In this document: positions 24,520 through 31,454 of the stretch, in pieces
Layout of the letters: every line of letters begins with the position of its first letter
Numbering within the stretch: the stretch's first letter is position 1
Virus record (IMG/VR): IMGVR_UViG_3300030110_005755
Coordinates: 1 to 38,187 of that record
DNA from: a virus
Reading direction: 5' to 3' (one strand)
Length of the DNA: 38,187 nucleotides
Position numbers and translations under genes: made by a program
Notes under the pieces: model-generated
What the model saw: the letters and a program-made list of their open reading frames with translations, nothing else
What the model was told of the DNA's origin: nothing
The model's database searches: none

Positions 24520-25549
24520 ATAAACCAAGCGTGTAGTCTATTATCTCCTTTTTATTCTTAATTTCAAGTAGGTTGACGAACTCTTCTATAGCTTGTGGTA
24601 TATCAATACCTGATAGATCTTCCTTATTATCTGTATCATCAATTAACCGATTAAAATTTATATCATAGTCAACTGTTAAGACCTCTGGCTTGAGCATAGT
24701 TAACTTCTTTAAAAGAATATCCATATCAGCTTGAGATATATTTCTATCAACCTTTAGTTTGGTTATATTTCCAGCAAACATATTAACGATATTTTTTGTA
24801 ATAGCCTTTTCACGAACTAATTCACTCAACGATACTTTCATATAGTTAGGTGATATGTTATTAGGTGTAAACTCATACTCTAAAGTATCTAAATCTAATA
24901 CGTAATAACCTTTTTGATTATCTGCATCACCGAAATCCATTTGAAAGGGGTTACCAACATACAAAATCGTTCCTTTACCAAACTTCTTTTCATGTCTTGT
25001 ATGAAAATGCCCTGATACAACTAACGGACTCTTCTTTAATAAATCCTTTACCTTAAGTCCTTCTTCACAAACCTTATAAGAATTCATCTTAAAAGTTTCA
25101 ATCTCAAAATGGCCAAAGACTATATCACTTTCAGGTATATCTTTAACGTTTGTGTTCCAAGGACAGAAGGTTATGGTACGATCAAAAGCTTCAATCGTAT
25201 CAAACTTGTCTAAAATAGTAACATTTTTACGCTTCTTGAAGATAGATAGTGAATTAACATCTGTTCTATGTTTATAGTAAATATCATGGTTACCAGTGAT
25301 CGCTATAATATTAAAATCACTTAGTATATCCAATATATCTGCAGATACCTGTAACGTATTAACAGAGATTTCACTTCTATTATGGTGCCAATCACCACAA
25401 AAGATTAAATCTTTAATATTTTTTCGTTTACACTCTTCTTTAAACCAGTGAGCCCATTCTACGGCATAATTATGCCATTCAGAACTGTTAGAATGTACTC
25501 CTAGATGAAGATCTGAAAAAATACCAATTCTGGGTTTATTGATCTTCAA
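24500..25549 (-). CDS. 47: Recombination nuclease subunit gp47 (Mre11/SbcD-like)
   Basis: A 349-residue metallophosphoesterase. All nuclease motifs are visible: FSDLHLGVHS, FCGDWHHNRS, ITGNHDIYY, VFGHFE and VSGHFHTRHE, followed by VGNPFQM. It pairs with gp46. The start appears to be a TTG at 25549, overlapping the gp55 gene end by 14 nt; the next Met in frame would remove the first nuclease motif. Length matches T4 gp47 (339). Confidence 0.94.
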   Translation of the reverse strand: MKINKPRIGIFSDLHLGVHSNSSEWHNYAVEWAHWFKEECKRKNIKDLIFCGDWHHNRSEISVNTLQVSADILDILSDFNIIAITGNHDIYYKHRTDVNSLSIFKKRKNVTILDKFDTIEAFDRTITFCPWNTNVKDIPESDIVFGHFEIETFKMNSYKVCEEGLKVKDLLKKSPLVVSGHFHTRHEKKFGKGTILYVGNPFQMDFGDADNQKGYYVLDLDTLEYEFTPNNISPNYMKVSLSELVREKAITKNIVNMFAGNITKLKVDRNISQADMDILLKKLTMLKPEVLTVDYDINFNRLIDDTDNKEDLSGIDIPQAIEEFVNLLEIKNKKEIIDYTLGLYEKSKL

Positions 25550-25976
25550 AAGAATTTTCTTCGTCAGGTGGTTTTACATATACATGACCATGAGTATTTT
25601 CAGGATTGGTCATAAAATCTTCGTATACTCTTTCTTTATACTTAGTAACTGCTTCATGATGCTTTTTTTCTTTCTTTATCCTGTTAATAAATGCATGATA
25701 AGCTATAGTAGTAAAATAAGAAAAAGGATTAGTAGCTTTTTCAAAGTTAAACTTTTTATGCTTTAGTGCAGAGTACATTTTAATAAGAGCGTCTCCAATC
25801 ATATCGTCTTTATATGTGTAATTGATAAACGATGCATTATAACTTAGACCATAAGCAATTTTTTTAATATTTTCTGCTAAATCATCTGTTAATATATCAC
25901 TATCATAATACTTTTGCAAAGACTCTTTAAAGACTTTAGGTTCAATATAGTATGGTTTTTTTTCTTTTCCGGCCAT
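25536..25976 (-). CDS. 55: Late-transcription sigma factor (T4 gp55-like)
   Basis: A 146-residue sigma-family protein. YKDDMIGDALIKMYSALK and FSYFTTIAYHAFINRIKKE correspond to region 2.1-2.4-like helices that contact core RNA polymerase and the -10-type late box. The C-terminus (PPDEENSFEDQ) is acidic; in T4 gp55 the end binds the sliding clamp. It should read the NATAAATA boxes found before the late genes in this window. Its own promoter is early-type: TTGAAA, 16 nt, TATAAT, 7 nt, ATG, with the -35 in the last codons of uvsW. Confidence 0.88.
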   Translation of the reverse strand: MAGKEKKPYYIEPKVFKESLQKYYDSDILTDDLAENIKKIAYGLSYNASFINYTYKDDMIGDALIKMYSALKHKKFNFEKATNPFSYFTTIAYHAFINRIKKEKKHHEAVTKYKERVYEDFMTNPENTHGHVYVKPPDEENSFEDQ

Positions 25977-25983
25977 TTGTTTA

Positions 25984-26011
25984 ATTATAATGTATAATTT
26001 TTATTTTTCAA
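25984..26011 (-). promoter_or_regulatory. Sigma70-type promoter for the gp55 gene
   Basis: Leftward TTGAAA (26011-26006), 16 nt spacer, TATAAT (25989-25984), then 7 nt to the ATG at 25976. It gives gp55, gp47 and gp46 expression independent of uvsW. Confidence 0.7.
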
Positions 26012-27434
26012 CGATGTTAGTTTCTGTATACTTTATCTTCTCAGCATCGTATATTTCTTTACGTTTTTCACAATGTCTTATACCATATCTTAACTGATCG
26101 CATATATCAAATATAATAAGCTTGTTTTTTGAGGTATGTTTACGTAATCCACGTCCTACTGACTGAACTGTACGAATAAACGACTTTCCTCCTGCAGCAA
26201 ATATAATATTATGTAGATTCTTGATGTTAACCCCAGTAGAAAAGATAGAACTCATTGCTACACATATAACATTATTATCCTTCTCCATTATTCTCTTTAT
26301 ATCTTCACGGGTCTCTACTTCTACCTCACCTCTAATAAAGTAAATTTGTTTATTTTCGCATTGAGTAAGATATTCGGAAAGATTTACCCCTTGAGCTATA
26401 TGATTAACAAGTATAAGGGTGTTATTCTCTAATTTACCGCATAATTTAGTTAAAAACGTGTTACGAAAATGACTTTCATATATAAAATCTAACTCTTCTT
26501 TGTAGGCATTATCAGAAAGATACCTAGGAGGTGTATTATACTCAAGATTTAACACCTTCACATTAACATTTGCTAAATAATCCTCTAATCTAAGTTCGTA
26601 ACTCGACTTCTCATATATAACAGGTCCTAATTTACCTATAATCGACCACTTATCTAAGTTATTCTCCGGAAGAGTACCTGTAAATCCATATTTGTTATGT
26701 GTAGTTATCTTAGATACAATTTTACTGATCTTATTTGATGATTTAATCTTATGACACTCATCTACTATAAGTAAATCAATGTATTTTAACCAATCGCTAG
26801 TTTCAAACTGACTTTGAACTATTCCTATATTACAAATAACAACATTTGCAGTTAGATCTGGTTTAGTTTTACCAGTCCATTTAGTAAGTTTAAAGGTTGT
26901 ACCACAACTTATAAACTCATCATACGTTTGAGTCACTAGTCCAAGGTCAGGTACTAGTACGACACACTTAAAAGTATCTTTATCCGGACAAGATTGAAAG
27001 TAATTTTCAATTAAAGCAGCAGTTGTTAGTGTTTTTCCAGCACCGGTGCCTAATACACATGTACCTCTACCTAGTTTTAAAGCTCTTTTAATTACATCTT
27101 CCTGATATTCACGCAATGTAAGTGTAAAGTCTTTATATAGCTCTATATCTTTACCTACTTTTAATACTTTTTGTAGTTTATCTGTTATTTCAATATCAAT
27201 TTTGATCTGATTGTTAATCAAGTATTGTCTAATCTCCCAGTATAGCCCGACTTCACAAGCTCCTGTACCAGTTATAGCGTATTTACGTCGTGCAGCAAAG
27301 CGACCTCTATATCTTGCAAACCGAGCTCCATCGTTCTCGACACTAAAATGCTCTCTTAATCTATCAAATAGGTCTTTATCATCAGTTTTAAGCTGAATCT
27401 TTCTTTTACCGGGGCTATAATCAAACGTAAGCAT
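26001..27434 (-). CDS. uvsW: Helicase UvsW (SF2)
   Basis: A 477-residue SF2 helicase. The small N-terminal domain (about 1-95) precedes REYQEDVIKRAL (Q-like motif), Walker A GTGAGKTLTTAAL, DECHKIK (motif II), FTGTLPE (motif III) and the C-terminal SVGRGLRKH (motif VI). In T4, UvsW remodels replication forks, unwinds R-loops and switches origin-dependent to recombination-dependent replication. The ATG overlaps the last base of the UvsY-like gene stop, so the pair is cotranscribed as in T4. Confidence 0.92.
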   Translation of the reverse strand: MLTFDYSPGKRKIQLKTDDKDLFDRLREHFSVENDGARFARYRGRFAARRKYAITGTGACEVGLYWEIRQYLINNQIKIDIEITDKLQKVLKVGKDIELYKDFTLTLREYQEDVIKRALKLGRGTCVLGTGAGKTLTTAALIENYFQSCPDKDTFKCVVLVPDLGLVTQTYDEFISCGTTFKLTKWTGKTKPDLTANVVICNIGIVQSQFETSDWLKYIDLLIVDECHKIKSSNKISKIVSKITTHNKYGFTGTLPENNLDKWSIIGKLGPVIYEKSSYELRLEDYLANVNVKVLNLEYNTPPRYLSDNAYKEELDFIYESHFRNTFLTKLCGKLENNTLILVNHIAQGVNLSEYLTQCENKQIYFIRGEVEVETREDIKRIMEKDNNVICVAMSSIFSTGVNIKNLHNIIFAAGGKSFIRTVQSVGRGLRKHTSKNKLIIFDICDQLRYGIRHCEKRKEIYDAEKIKYTETNIVEK

Positions 27435-27829
27435 TAAAGTTGCTCCATTTTATTAATATCTATGATGTTTTTTATCTCCCAGTGCATTTGACCCATGATC
27501 TTTTCTACTTTTTCAAGATATTCAATAATAGAATCTTGTTCGTTTATAGAATCATTCAAGTTGCTTATAGAATCATGACGTTCTGCAGCAGATTCAGCAG
27601 CAGATTGACTTATTCGAACCGGAGAATCAGATATTACCTTTTTAACTACCTCTTTTTTAAGTTTTTTCTTTTCTTTGTAAAGAGTACTACGTTTAATTTT
27701 TGCTTCTATTAGACGAGCCACCCAAAAGTGCTTACGAGCAGGTAATCTCATTTGTGATTCTTTGATATTAAAGTCATCTAATTGAAGATCTTTAGTAATT
27801 TCTTCAATATACTTTTTTAGCAATTCCAT
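27434..27829 (-). CDS. uvsY: Probable recombination mediator UvsY
   Basis: A 131-residue highly charged helical protein. Its layout (acidic N-terminal helix LLKKYIEEITKDLQLDD, a basic middle segment KIKRSTLYKEKKKLKK, and a C-terminal helix EIKNIIDINKMEQL) parallels T4 UvsY (137 aa), which loads UvsX onto gp32-coated ssDNA. The gene is directly upstream of uvsW, as in T4-like genomes. Identification is by size, architecture and position, not by a catalytic motif. TATAAT lies 6 nt before the ATG and overlaps an oppositely oriented late promoter. Confidence 0.75.
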   Translation of the reverse strand: MELLKKYIEEITKDLQLDDFNIKESQMRLPARKHFWVARLIEAKIKRSTLYKEKKKLKKEVVKKVISDSPVRISQSAAESAAERHDSISNLNDSINEQDSIIEYLEKVEKIMGQMHWEIKNIIDINKMEQL

Positions 27830-27835
27830 CTATAT

Positions 27836-27862
27836 ATTATAAATACTAATGTATGGAATCAA
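27836..27862 (-). promoter_or_regulatory. Promoter of uvsY-uvsW, overlapping a late promoter
   Basis: Leftward TTGATT (27862-27857), 15 nt spacer, TATAAT (27841-27836), then 6 nt to the ATG at 27829. Bases 27838-27841 are shared with the rightward TATAAATA box at 27838-27845. Confidence 0.6.
27838..27845 (+). promoter_or_regulatory. T4-type late promoter box (TATAAATA)
   Basis: A perfect TATAAATA ends 7 nt before the ATG at 27853. It heads the rightward late block 27853-29735 and overlaps the leftward -10 box of uvsY. Confidence 0.75.
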
Positions 27863-28287
27863 CCGGTAGATTTGAAAAGTTATTCTTTAAAATGCTTGAA
27901 GAAATGAATATAGCAGGTGCTGATGGATCGTTTGGCGATGGGCAAACAATGCATACCGTATATGGTCCTAATGCTGCAGCACAAAATATTGATTCTGGTG
28001 ATACTTATGCGCCTGGAGATGCAAGAATACCTTTTGGAACTAAAAAGGTACAAACACGAAGAGGATCAACAGGAAATAAAAAGAAAAAAAAGAAAGAAAA
28101 AGGTATAAATTTTGCTACTGGTGAAGAAAACGAGGAAGGCTTACCAGAAGAGGATGCTGAAAAGAAAAAGAAGGCTGATAGATGTAAGCGTAGAGCAGAT
28201 TCAGTTTATGGTAAGAAGACTTCAGCTTATAAATCTGGTGCTATAGTGAGATGTAGACAAGGTAAAATTTGGAAGAAGAAAAAATGA
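27853..28287 (+). CDS. Basic Cys-containing late protein with targeting-like N-terminus
   Basis: A 144-residue protein. The N-terminus FEKLFFKMLEE resembles a capsid-targeting peptide with an L-E-E site at 15-17. The centre has low-complexity Gly/Asp segments and a Lys run (KKKKKKEK), and the C-terminal domain contains DRCKRRADSVYG and VRCRQGKIWKKKK. The ATG at 27853 is used because the earlier ATG at 27849 hits a stop after six codons. Its stop overlaps the next start (ATGA). The strongly basic, Cys-bearing C-terminus could bind DNA. Internal head protein is an inference. Confidence 0.7.
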   Translation: MESTGRFEKLFFKMLEEMNIAGADGSFGDGQTMHTVYGPNAAAQNIDSGDTYAPGDARIPFGTKKVQTRRGSTGNKKKKKKEKGINFATGEENEEGLPEEDAEKKKKADRCKRRADSVYGKKTSAYKSGAIVRCRQGKIWKKKK

Positions 28288-28733
28288 GTAAGTTCGAACA
28301 AGCTTTAGAATCTTATTTAGAAGAAGCCAGTGATTCATTACGTCAGTGGTTTAAAAGAGGTGGTACTGATCCTAAAACTGGTAAGAAGTTTAAAGGTTGG
28401 GTAAATTGTAAGACTGGTGGTCCTTGTGGTCGTAAATCTAAAAAATCTGGTGGTAGTTACCCAGCTTGTCGACCTACTAAGGCGGCATGCAAGAGTATTA
28501 AAGGTAAAATGTATAAGAAAAAAGGACCGAAGCGTGTTAACTGGAAGAAGAAAAAGAAAAAGAGCGAAAATGCAGAAGATGTACATAAGCCAGTAAAGCC
28601 AGGTATACTTAAAAAGCGTTTAGGTGATCTTTCTTGTAGTAAGGTAAGAGGTGCAAAGAGTAAATTAAAAAATAAGGGCACTCATTATGCAAAAGCTCTT
28701 CAAAGATATTTAAATTATCACTGTCAGAAATAA
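28284..28733 (+). CDS. Lys-rich Cys-containing late protein (DUF5872-like), 149 aa
   Basis: I start at the ATG at 28284, overlapping the previous stop, because MSKFEQALESYLEEAS then forms a targeting-like peptide with L-E-E at 12-14 before Ala. The central domain has RQWFKRGGTDPKTG, GGPCGRKSK, SYPACRPTKAACKS and a Lys run, a pattern I associate with small phage proteins of the DUF5872 type. A second basic, helical region ends with YHCQK. Several Cys suggest zinc binding. Charge and size suit a packaged DNA-binding protein. Confidence 0.72.
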   Translation: MSKFEQALESYLEEASDSLRQWFKRGGTDPKTGKKFKGWVNCKTGGPCGRKSKKSGGSYPACRPTKAACKSIKGKMYKKKGPKRVNWKKKKKKSENAEDVHKPVKPGILKKRLGDLSCSKVRGAKSKLKNKGTHYAKALQRYLNYHCQK

Positions 28734-28736
28734 ATA
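28729..28736 (+). promoter_or_regulatory. T4-type late promoter box (AATAAATA)
   Basis: AATAAATA overlaps the stop codon of the previous gene and ends 5 nt before the ATG at 28742. Confidence 0.6.
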
Positions 28737-28741
28737 TTGTT

Positions 28742-29206
28742 ATGCAATTCGACGAATTAGTAAATCATCTACTTAAAGAGAACTGGAAGAAAGGGACATC
28801 AAAGGCTCCAAAGGGAGATTCATATGATATGGCAAGAGGGGGTGCTCCAAGTCGAGTAGATGCTGCTAGTGATGGATCAGGTGGTAGATATAGACGTACA
28901 CGTCCTCCAAGTGCACCATCTAAAAAAACTCATGGTGAGATGGAAGAAGAGCCTGAAGAGGATGCTGAAAAAGTTGATAAGGATCGTATGAAGTGTAACA
29001 GCCCTCGTCGTACTTCAGGTGGTTCTAAGAAATTCGTTGTTAAAGCTTGTAAAGATGGTAAAGAAAAGATTGTTCGTTATGGAGATCCAAATATGAAGAT
29101 TAAAAAGAGCAATCCAAAGCGTAGAAAGTCATTCCGCGCACGTCATAAGTGTGATCAGAAGAAGGATAAGTTCTCTGCTGGTTACTGGTCATGTAAAAAG
29201 TGGTAA
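28742..29206 (+). CDS. Basic Cys/Trp-motif late protein, 154 aa
   Basis: The N-terminus MQFDELVNHLLKENW is amphipathic with an L-K-E site at 11-13. The middle is Gly/Ser/Pro-rich and acidic. The C-terminal 75 residues form a basic domain with MKCNSPR, KACKDGKEKIVRYGD, RKSFRARHKC and the ending YWSCKKW. The FRARH-x-C and WSCxxW motifs recur in marine phage proteins of unknown function. The four Cys suggest a zinc site. It is the third consecutive basic, Cys-bearing protein with a targeting-like N-terminus. Its own late promoter overlaps the previous gene's end. Confidence 0.72.
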   Translation: MQFDELVNHLLKENWKKGTSKAPKGDSYDMARGGAPSRVDAASDGSGGRYRRTRPPSAPSKKTHGEMEEEPEEDAEKVDKDRMKCNSPRRTSGGSKKFVVKACKDGKEKIVRYGDPNMKIKKSNPKRRKSFRARHKCDQKKDKFSAGYWSCKKW

Positions 29207-29210
29207 TAAG

Positions 29211-29735
29211 ATGGTCACCTTTAAAACATATTATGTAGTTAATGAATTGTTTAATAAAGGTGAAGAGCCTATAGCTGATAACCCAGAGTCTACATCAATT
29301 GATACGTTCGATGATTTAAATAGAGTAATAACTGGTATTATAAATAAGGCAAAAATGGGTGAAGTTAAAGACCAGGCTGTAGGTATGGTGGTTGATACTG
29401 TAATAGGTTTAATACCTGGAGCGGGTGCAGCAAAAACTGCGTTTGATTTTTTTAAGGGTGTAACTAAACAACCAGATGCAAATGAAACCGGGTCATTTAT
29501 TGATCAACTAGATGTAGATGACCAGCTATCGATGATAGTGGACGACACTGTTGAAGGTAAATTTTTAAAGTTTATACAAAAACAAATTAAAGGTAAAGGG
29601 GGTCCTATTCCTCCGGAGTGGAATATTAACGCGGAGCTTAAGCAATATTTAGCGAATCAATTTGGAGGACGCACTGTTGCTGGATCAGAAGAAAACAAGC
29701 CGGTAGCAGATCCTCATTTAAGGACACTAAAATAA
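29211..29735 (+). CDS. Late protein with hydrophobic glycine-rich segment, 174 aa
   Basis: I start at the ATG at 29211, just after the previous stop; the frame extends to an ATG at 29151 but that would overlap the previous gene by 56 nt. The N-terminus MVTFKTYYVVNELF is aromatic with V-N-E at 10-12. A hydrophobic, Gly/Ala-rich stretch (VVDTVIGLIPGAGAAKTAFD) could be a membrane-active or buried helical hairpin. The C-terminal half (MIVDDTVEGKFLKFI) is acidic-helical. Unknown function; a packaged or membrane-interacting protein is possible. Confidence 0.65.
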   Translation: MVTFKTYYVVNELFNKGEEPIADNPESTSIDTFDDLNRVITGIINKAKMGEVKDQAVGMVVDTVIGLIPGAGAAKTAFDFFKGVTKQPDANETGSFIDQLDVDDQLSMIVDDTVEGKFLKFIQKQIKGKGGPIPPEWNINAELKQYLANQFGGRTVAGSEENKPVADPHLRTLK

Positions 29736-29742
29736 AGAAAGA

Positions 29743-30141
29743 TTGAGTGATTTAGGACATTGGGAAGGAGTTCTCGAAGAAAATGTAGATCTACCTTACG
29801 GTTTCATTTATAAGATAACAAATCTTACTAATGACAAGAAGTATATTGGTAAGAAACAGTGTCAATCAATAAGAAAACGTCCTCCTTTGAAGGGTAAAAA
29901 GAATAAACGGCATGAAAAAATTGAAACCGACTGGAAAACCTATACTTCTTCATCAAACGAGCTTAATGAGCATATAAGAGTGTTAGGTAAAGGTAATTTT
30001 AAGTTTGAAATCCTTAGATGGTGTGATTCGAAGTGGGAGTTGAGTTATCACGAAACTAGATTACAATTTGAAGAAGAAGTATTACTAAGAGATGACTACT
30101 ACAACGGAATTATTAACGTCAGAGTTGGAAGGCGTAAATGA
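29743..30141 (+). CDS. GIY-YIG family endonuclease-like protein
   Basis: A 132-residue protein with the GIY-YIG pattern: FIYKI at about 21-25 and KKYIGKK about 10 residues later, then a basic Arg/Lys segment and later W-E-L-S-Y-H-E, whose Glu would be the metal ligand. Stand-alone nucleases of this type include homing-type Seg proteins of T4 and host-DNA degradation enzymes. The start is a TTG at 29743; no ATG precedes the core. It sits in the late block without a targeting peptide. The next gene starts 50 nt inside it. Nuclease activity is inferred from the motifs. Confidence 0.75.
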   Translation: MSDLGHWEGVLEENVDLPYGFIYKITNLTNDKKYIGKKQCQSIRKRPPLKGKKNKRHEKIETDWKTYTSSSNELNEHIRVLGKGNFKFEILRWCDSKWELSYHETRLQFEEEVLLRDDYYNGIINVRVGRRK

Positions 30142-30586
30142 TAATATACGTGGTTTTGAGTTTATAAACCTTAATAAGTGCTTAGCTAAGTCGTTTAATG
30201 AATATAACTACTATATTACTGAAAACGAATTAAAACTTACAAGAAAAGATAAGAATAAGCTTGGTATTCACTTTATTATCAAAGAATTAGTTAAGGTTTG
30301 TTCAAGTAGTGATACAAAAAAGTGGTTTTACTATAAGACAGACGGTGAATCTATAGAGCATACACTAGTAAAGCGTATTTTTAATGCTCTTCCTACCAAT
30401 ATTACGTATAGTGATGACAGTTTTGAGACGTTTTTAGAAGAAAGAGACTACATGTCTTTTAAAAAAAGAGATTCCTCAGCTGTTTCCTTTTATAAATTTA
30501 GATTATTTCTTCGAAGATACGAATTACAGCAAATAGAGAAAGAGTTTCTAACCAATATAAATATAAAACTCTCATTACTTCCATAA
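30092..30586 (+). CDS. Hypothetical protein, 164 aa
   Basis: An unrecognised Lys- and aromatic-rich protein starting MTTTTELLTSELEGVNDN, with a mostly helical pattern and a basic C-terminal half (YKFRLFLRRYELQQIEKEF). Its start lies 50 nt inside the GIY-YIG gene in another frame. It lacks the targeting-like N-terminus of its late neighbours. It could be linked to the GIY-YIG protein as a small nuclease unit inserted among structural genes, but that is a guess. Confidence 0.6.
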   Translation: MTTTTELLTSELEGVNDNIRGFEFINLNKCLAKSFNEYNYYITENELKLTRKDKNKLGIHFIIKELVKVCSSSDTKKWFYYKTDGESIEHTLVKRIFNALPTNITYSDDSFETFLEERDYMSFKKRDSSAVSFYKFRLFLRRYELQQIEKEFLTNINIKLSLLP

Positions 30587-30589
30587 ATA
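30582..30589 (+). promoter_or_regulatory. T4-type late promoter box (CATAAATA)
   Basis: CATAAATA overlaps the previous stop codon and ends 5 nt before the ATG at 30595. It heads the tightly packed operon 30595-34599. Confidence 0.65.
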
Positions 30590-30594
30590 TATAC

Positions 30595-30903
30595 ATGCGT
30601 AAGTTTCTTAAACTGATCGATGAAAATAGACCAGGTAGTAATAGTCAATATGTTATTTCAATAAAGGGCCCTGCTGAATTTGAAGATATTCAGGTATCAG
30701 GTGACGAGTATGTATATCATCTATATCGTAAGATAAAAGATTATGTAGATGGTGTTGAGGATAATGAGATATTAGATAGAGAATTTCAAGATAAAGCACA
30801 GACTGATCCTGAATATGCTACAGCTTTAAAAGATAGAGAAAAAGCTATTGATAAAAAACTAATCGATTATAAAAAAGAAACGCAAGAATTAGAAACGTCA
30901 TGA
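30595..30903 (+). CDS. Small late protein with targeting-like N-terminus, 102 aa
   Basis: Starts MRKFLKLIDENR, the shortest and clearest targeting-like peptide here, with I-D-E at 8-10. The rest is acidic and helical (YVYHLYRKIKDYVDGVED; KAIDKKLIDYKKETQEL). First gene of the operon reaching 34599; its stop overlaps the next ATG by 4 nt. Candidate internal head protein; no enzymatic motif. Confidence 0.68.
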   Translation: MRKFLKLIDENRPGSNSQYVISIKGPAEFEDIQVSGDEYVYHLYRKIKDYVDGVEDNEILDREFQDKAQTDPEYATALKDREKAIDKKLIDYKKETQELETS

Positions 30904-31451
30904 AGACTTTGAGATTAATAGAGAGTTATATGCGTTTACTCGAGCAAGACGTTGATGTTGAAGAGACTGATGTCGAAGTAGATGTTGAAGTAGAAGAAAA
31001 ACCACCGGCTCCTGGTGAGCAAGCTATAGCTGAACTAATTGCTGCAGCTTTTGCTTATCTTCCTACTGACCAAGAGGCAGAAATAATTGAAGATATAGAA
31101 TTAAATCAAATAGGCTCACATAATGAAGCGCCTCCTACACCAGAAATTAATCCAAGATCAGTAATTAAGAGTGTTGTAGCAGCTTTACCTGTTCAATTAA
31201 GAGCAGTTTATACAAGAGGACCTGGTTTGGGTGGCATTACACCGGAGTCAGAGATATATTTAGCACAGATGTTAGCAAGCGCTTTTAGATATAAGCCAAC
31301 TCCGCAAGAAGCTCATATTGCTAGCTCTGTTAACGAGCAATATAACGATACTGAACCTTTAAAAGTAATTGAAACCGTAGAAAGACTTATTCAATTCTCA
31401 GATGAGCCTATTGAAGATGATCTTTTAGATATAGAAATTGATACCGAATAA
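30900..31451 (+). CDS. Late protein with an internal duplication, 183 aa
   Basis: N-terminus MKTLRLIESYMRLLEQ carries LIE and LLE sites. An acidic Val/Glu stretch follows. Two repeats are visible: IAELIAAAFAYLPTDQEAEI (about 43-62) and LAQMLASAFRYKPTPQEAHI (121-140), each followed about 25 residues or less later by a VIKSVV / VIETVE helix, so the protein is probably two copies of one helical domain. It overlaps the preceding gene by 4 nt and ends 3 nt before the next start. No known function. Confidence 0.7.
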   Translation: MKTLRLIESYMRLLEQDVDVEETDVEVDVEVEEKPPAPGEQAIAELIAAAFAYLPTDQEAEIIEDIELNQIGSHNEAPPTPEINPRSVIKSVVAALPVQLRAVYTRGPGLGGITPESEIYLAQMLASAFRYKPTPQEAHIASSVNEQYNDTEPLKVIETVERLIQFSDEPIEDDLLDIEIDTE

Positions 31452-31454
31452 ATT

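Noticed and set aside
27849-27851. Upstream ATG as start of the 27853 gene
   Set aside because: That frame stops after six codons; the ATG at 27853 opens the long frame.
28269-28283. Longer start (five extra residues) for the 28284 gene
   Set aside because: The ATG at 28284 forms the usual 4-nt overlap with the preceding stop and puts the leader-like peptide at the N-terminus.
28338-28681. Leftward reading frames opposite the Lys-rich late gene
   Set aside because: Phe/Leu runs are the complement of Lys/Glu codons; no independent start signals.
29151-29210. Longer start for the 29211 gene
   Set aside because: It would overlap the preceding Cys/Trp-motif gene by 56 nt and bury the leader-like peptide.
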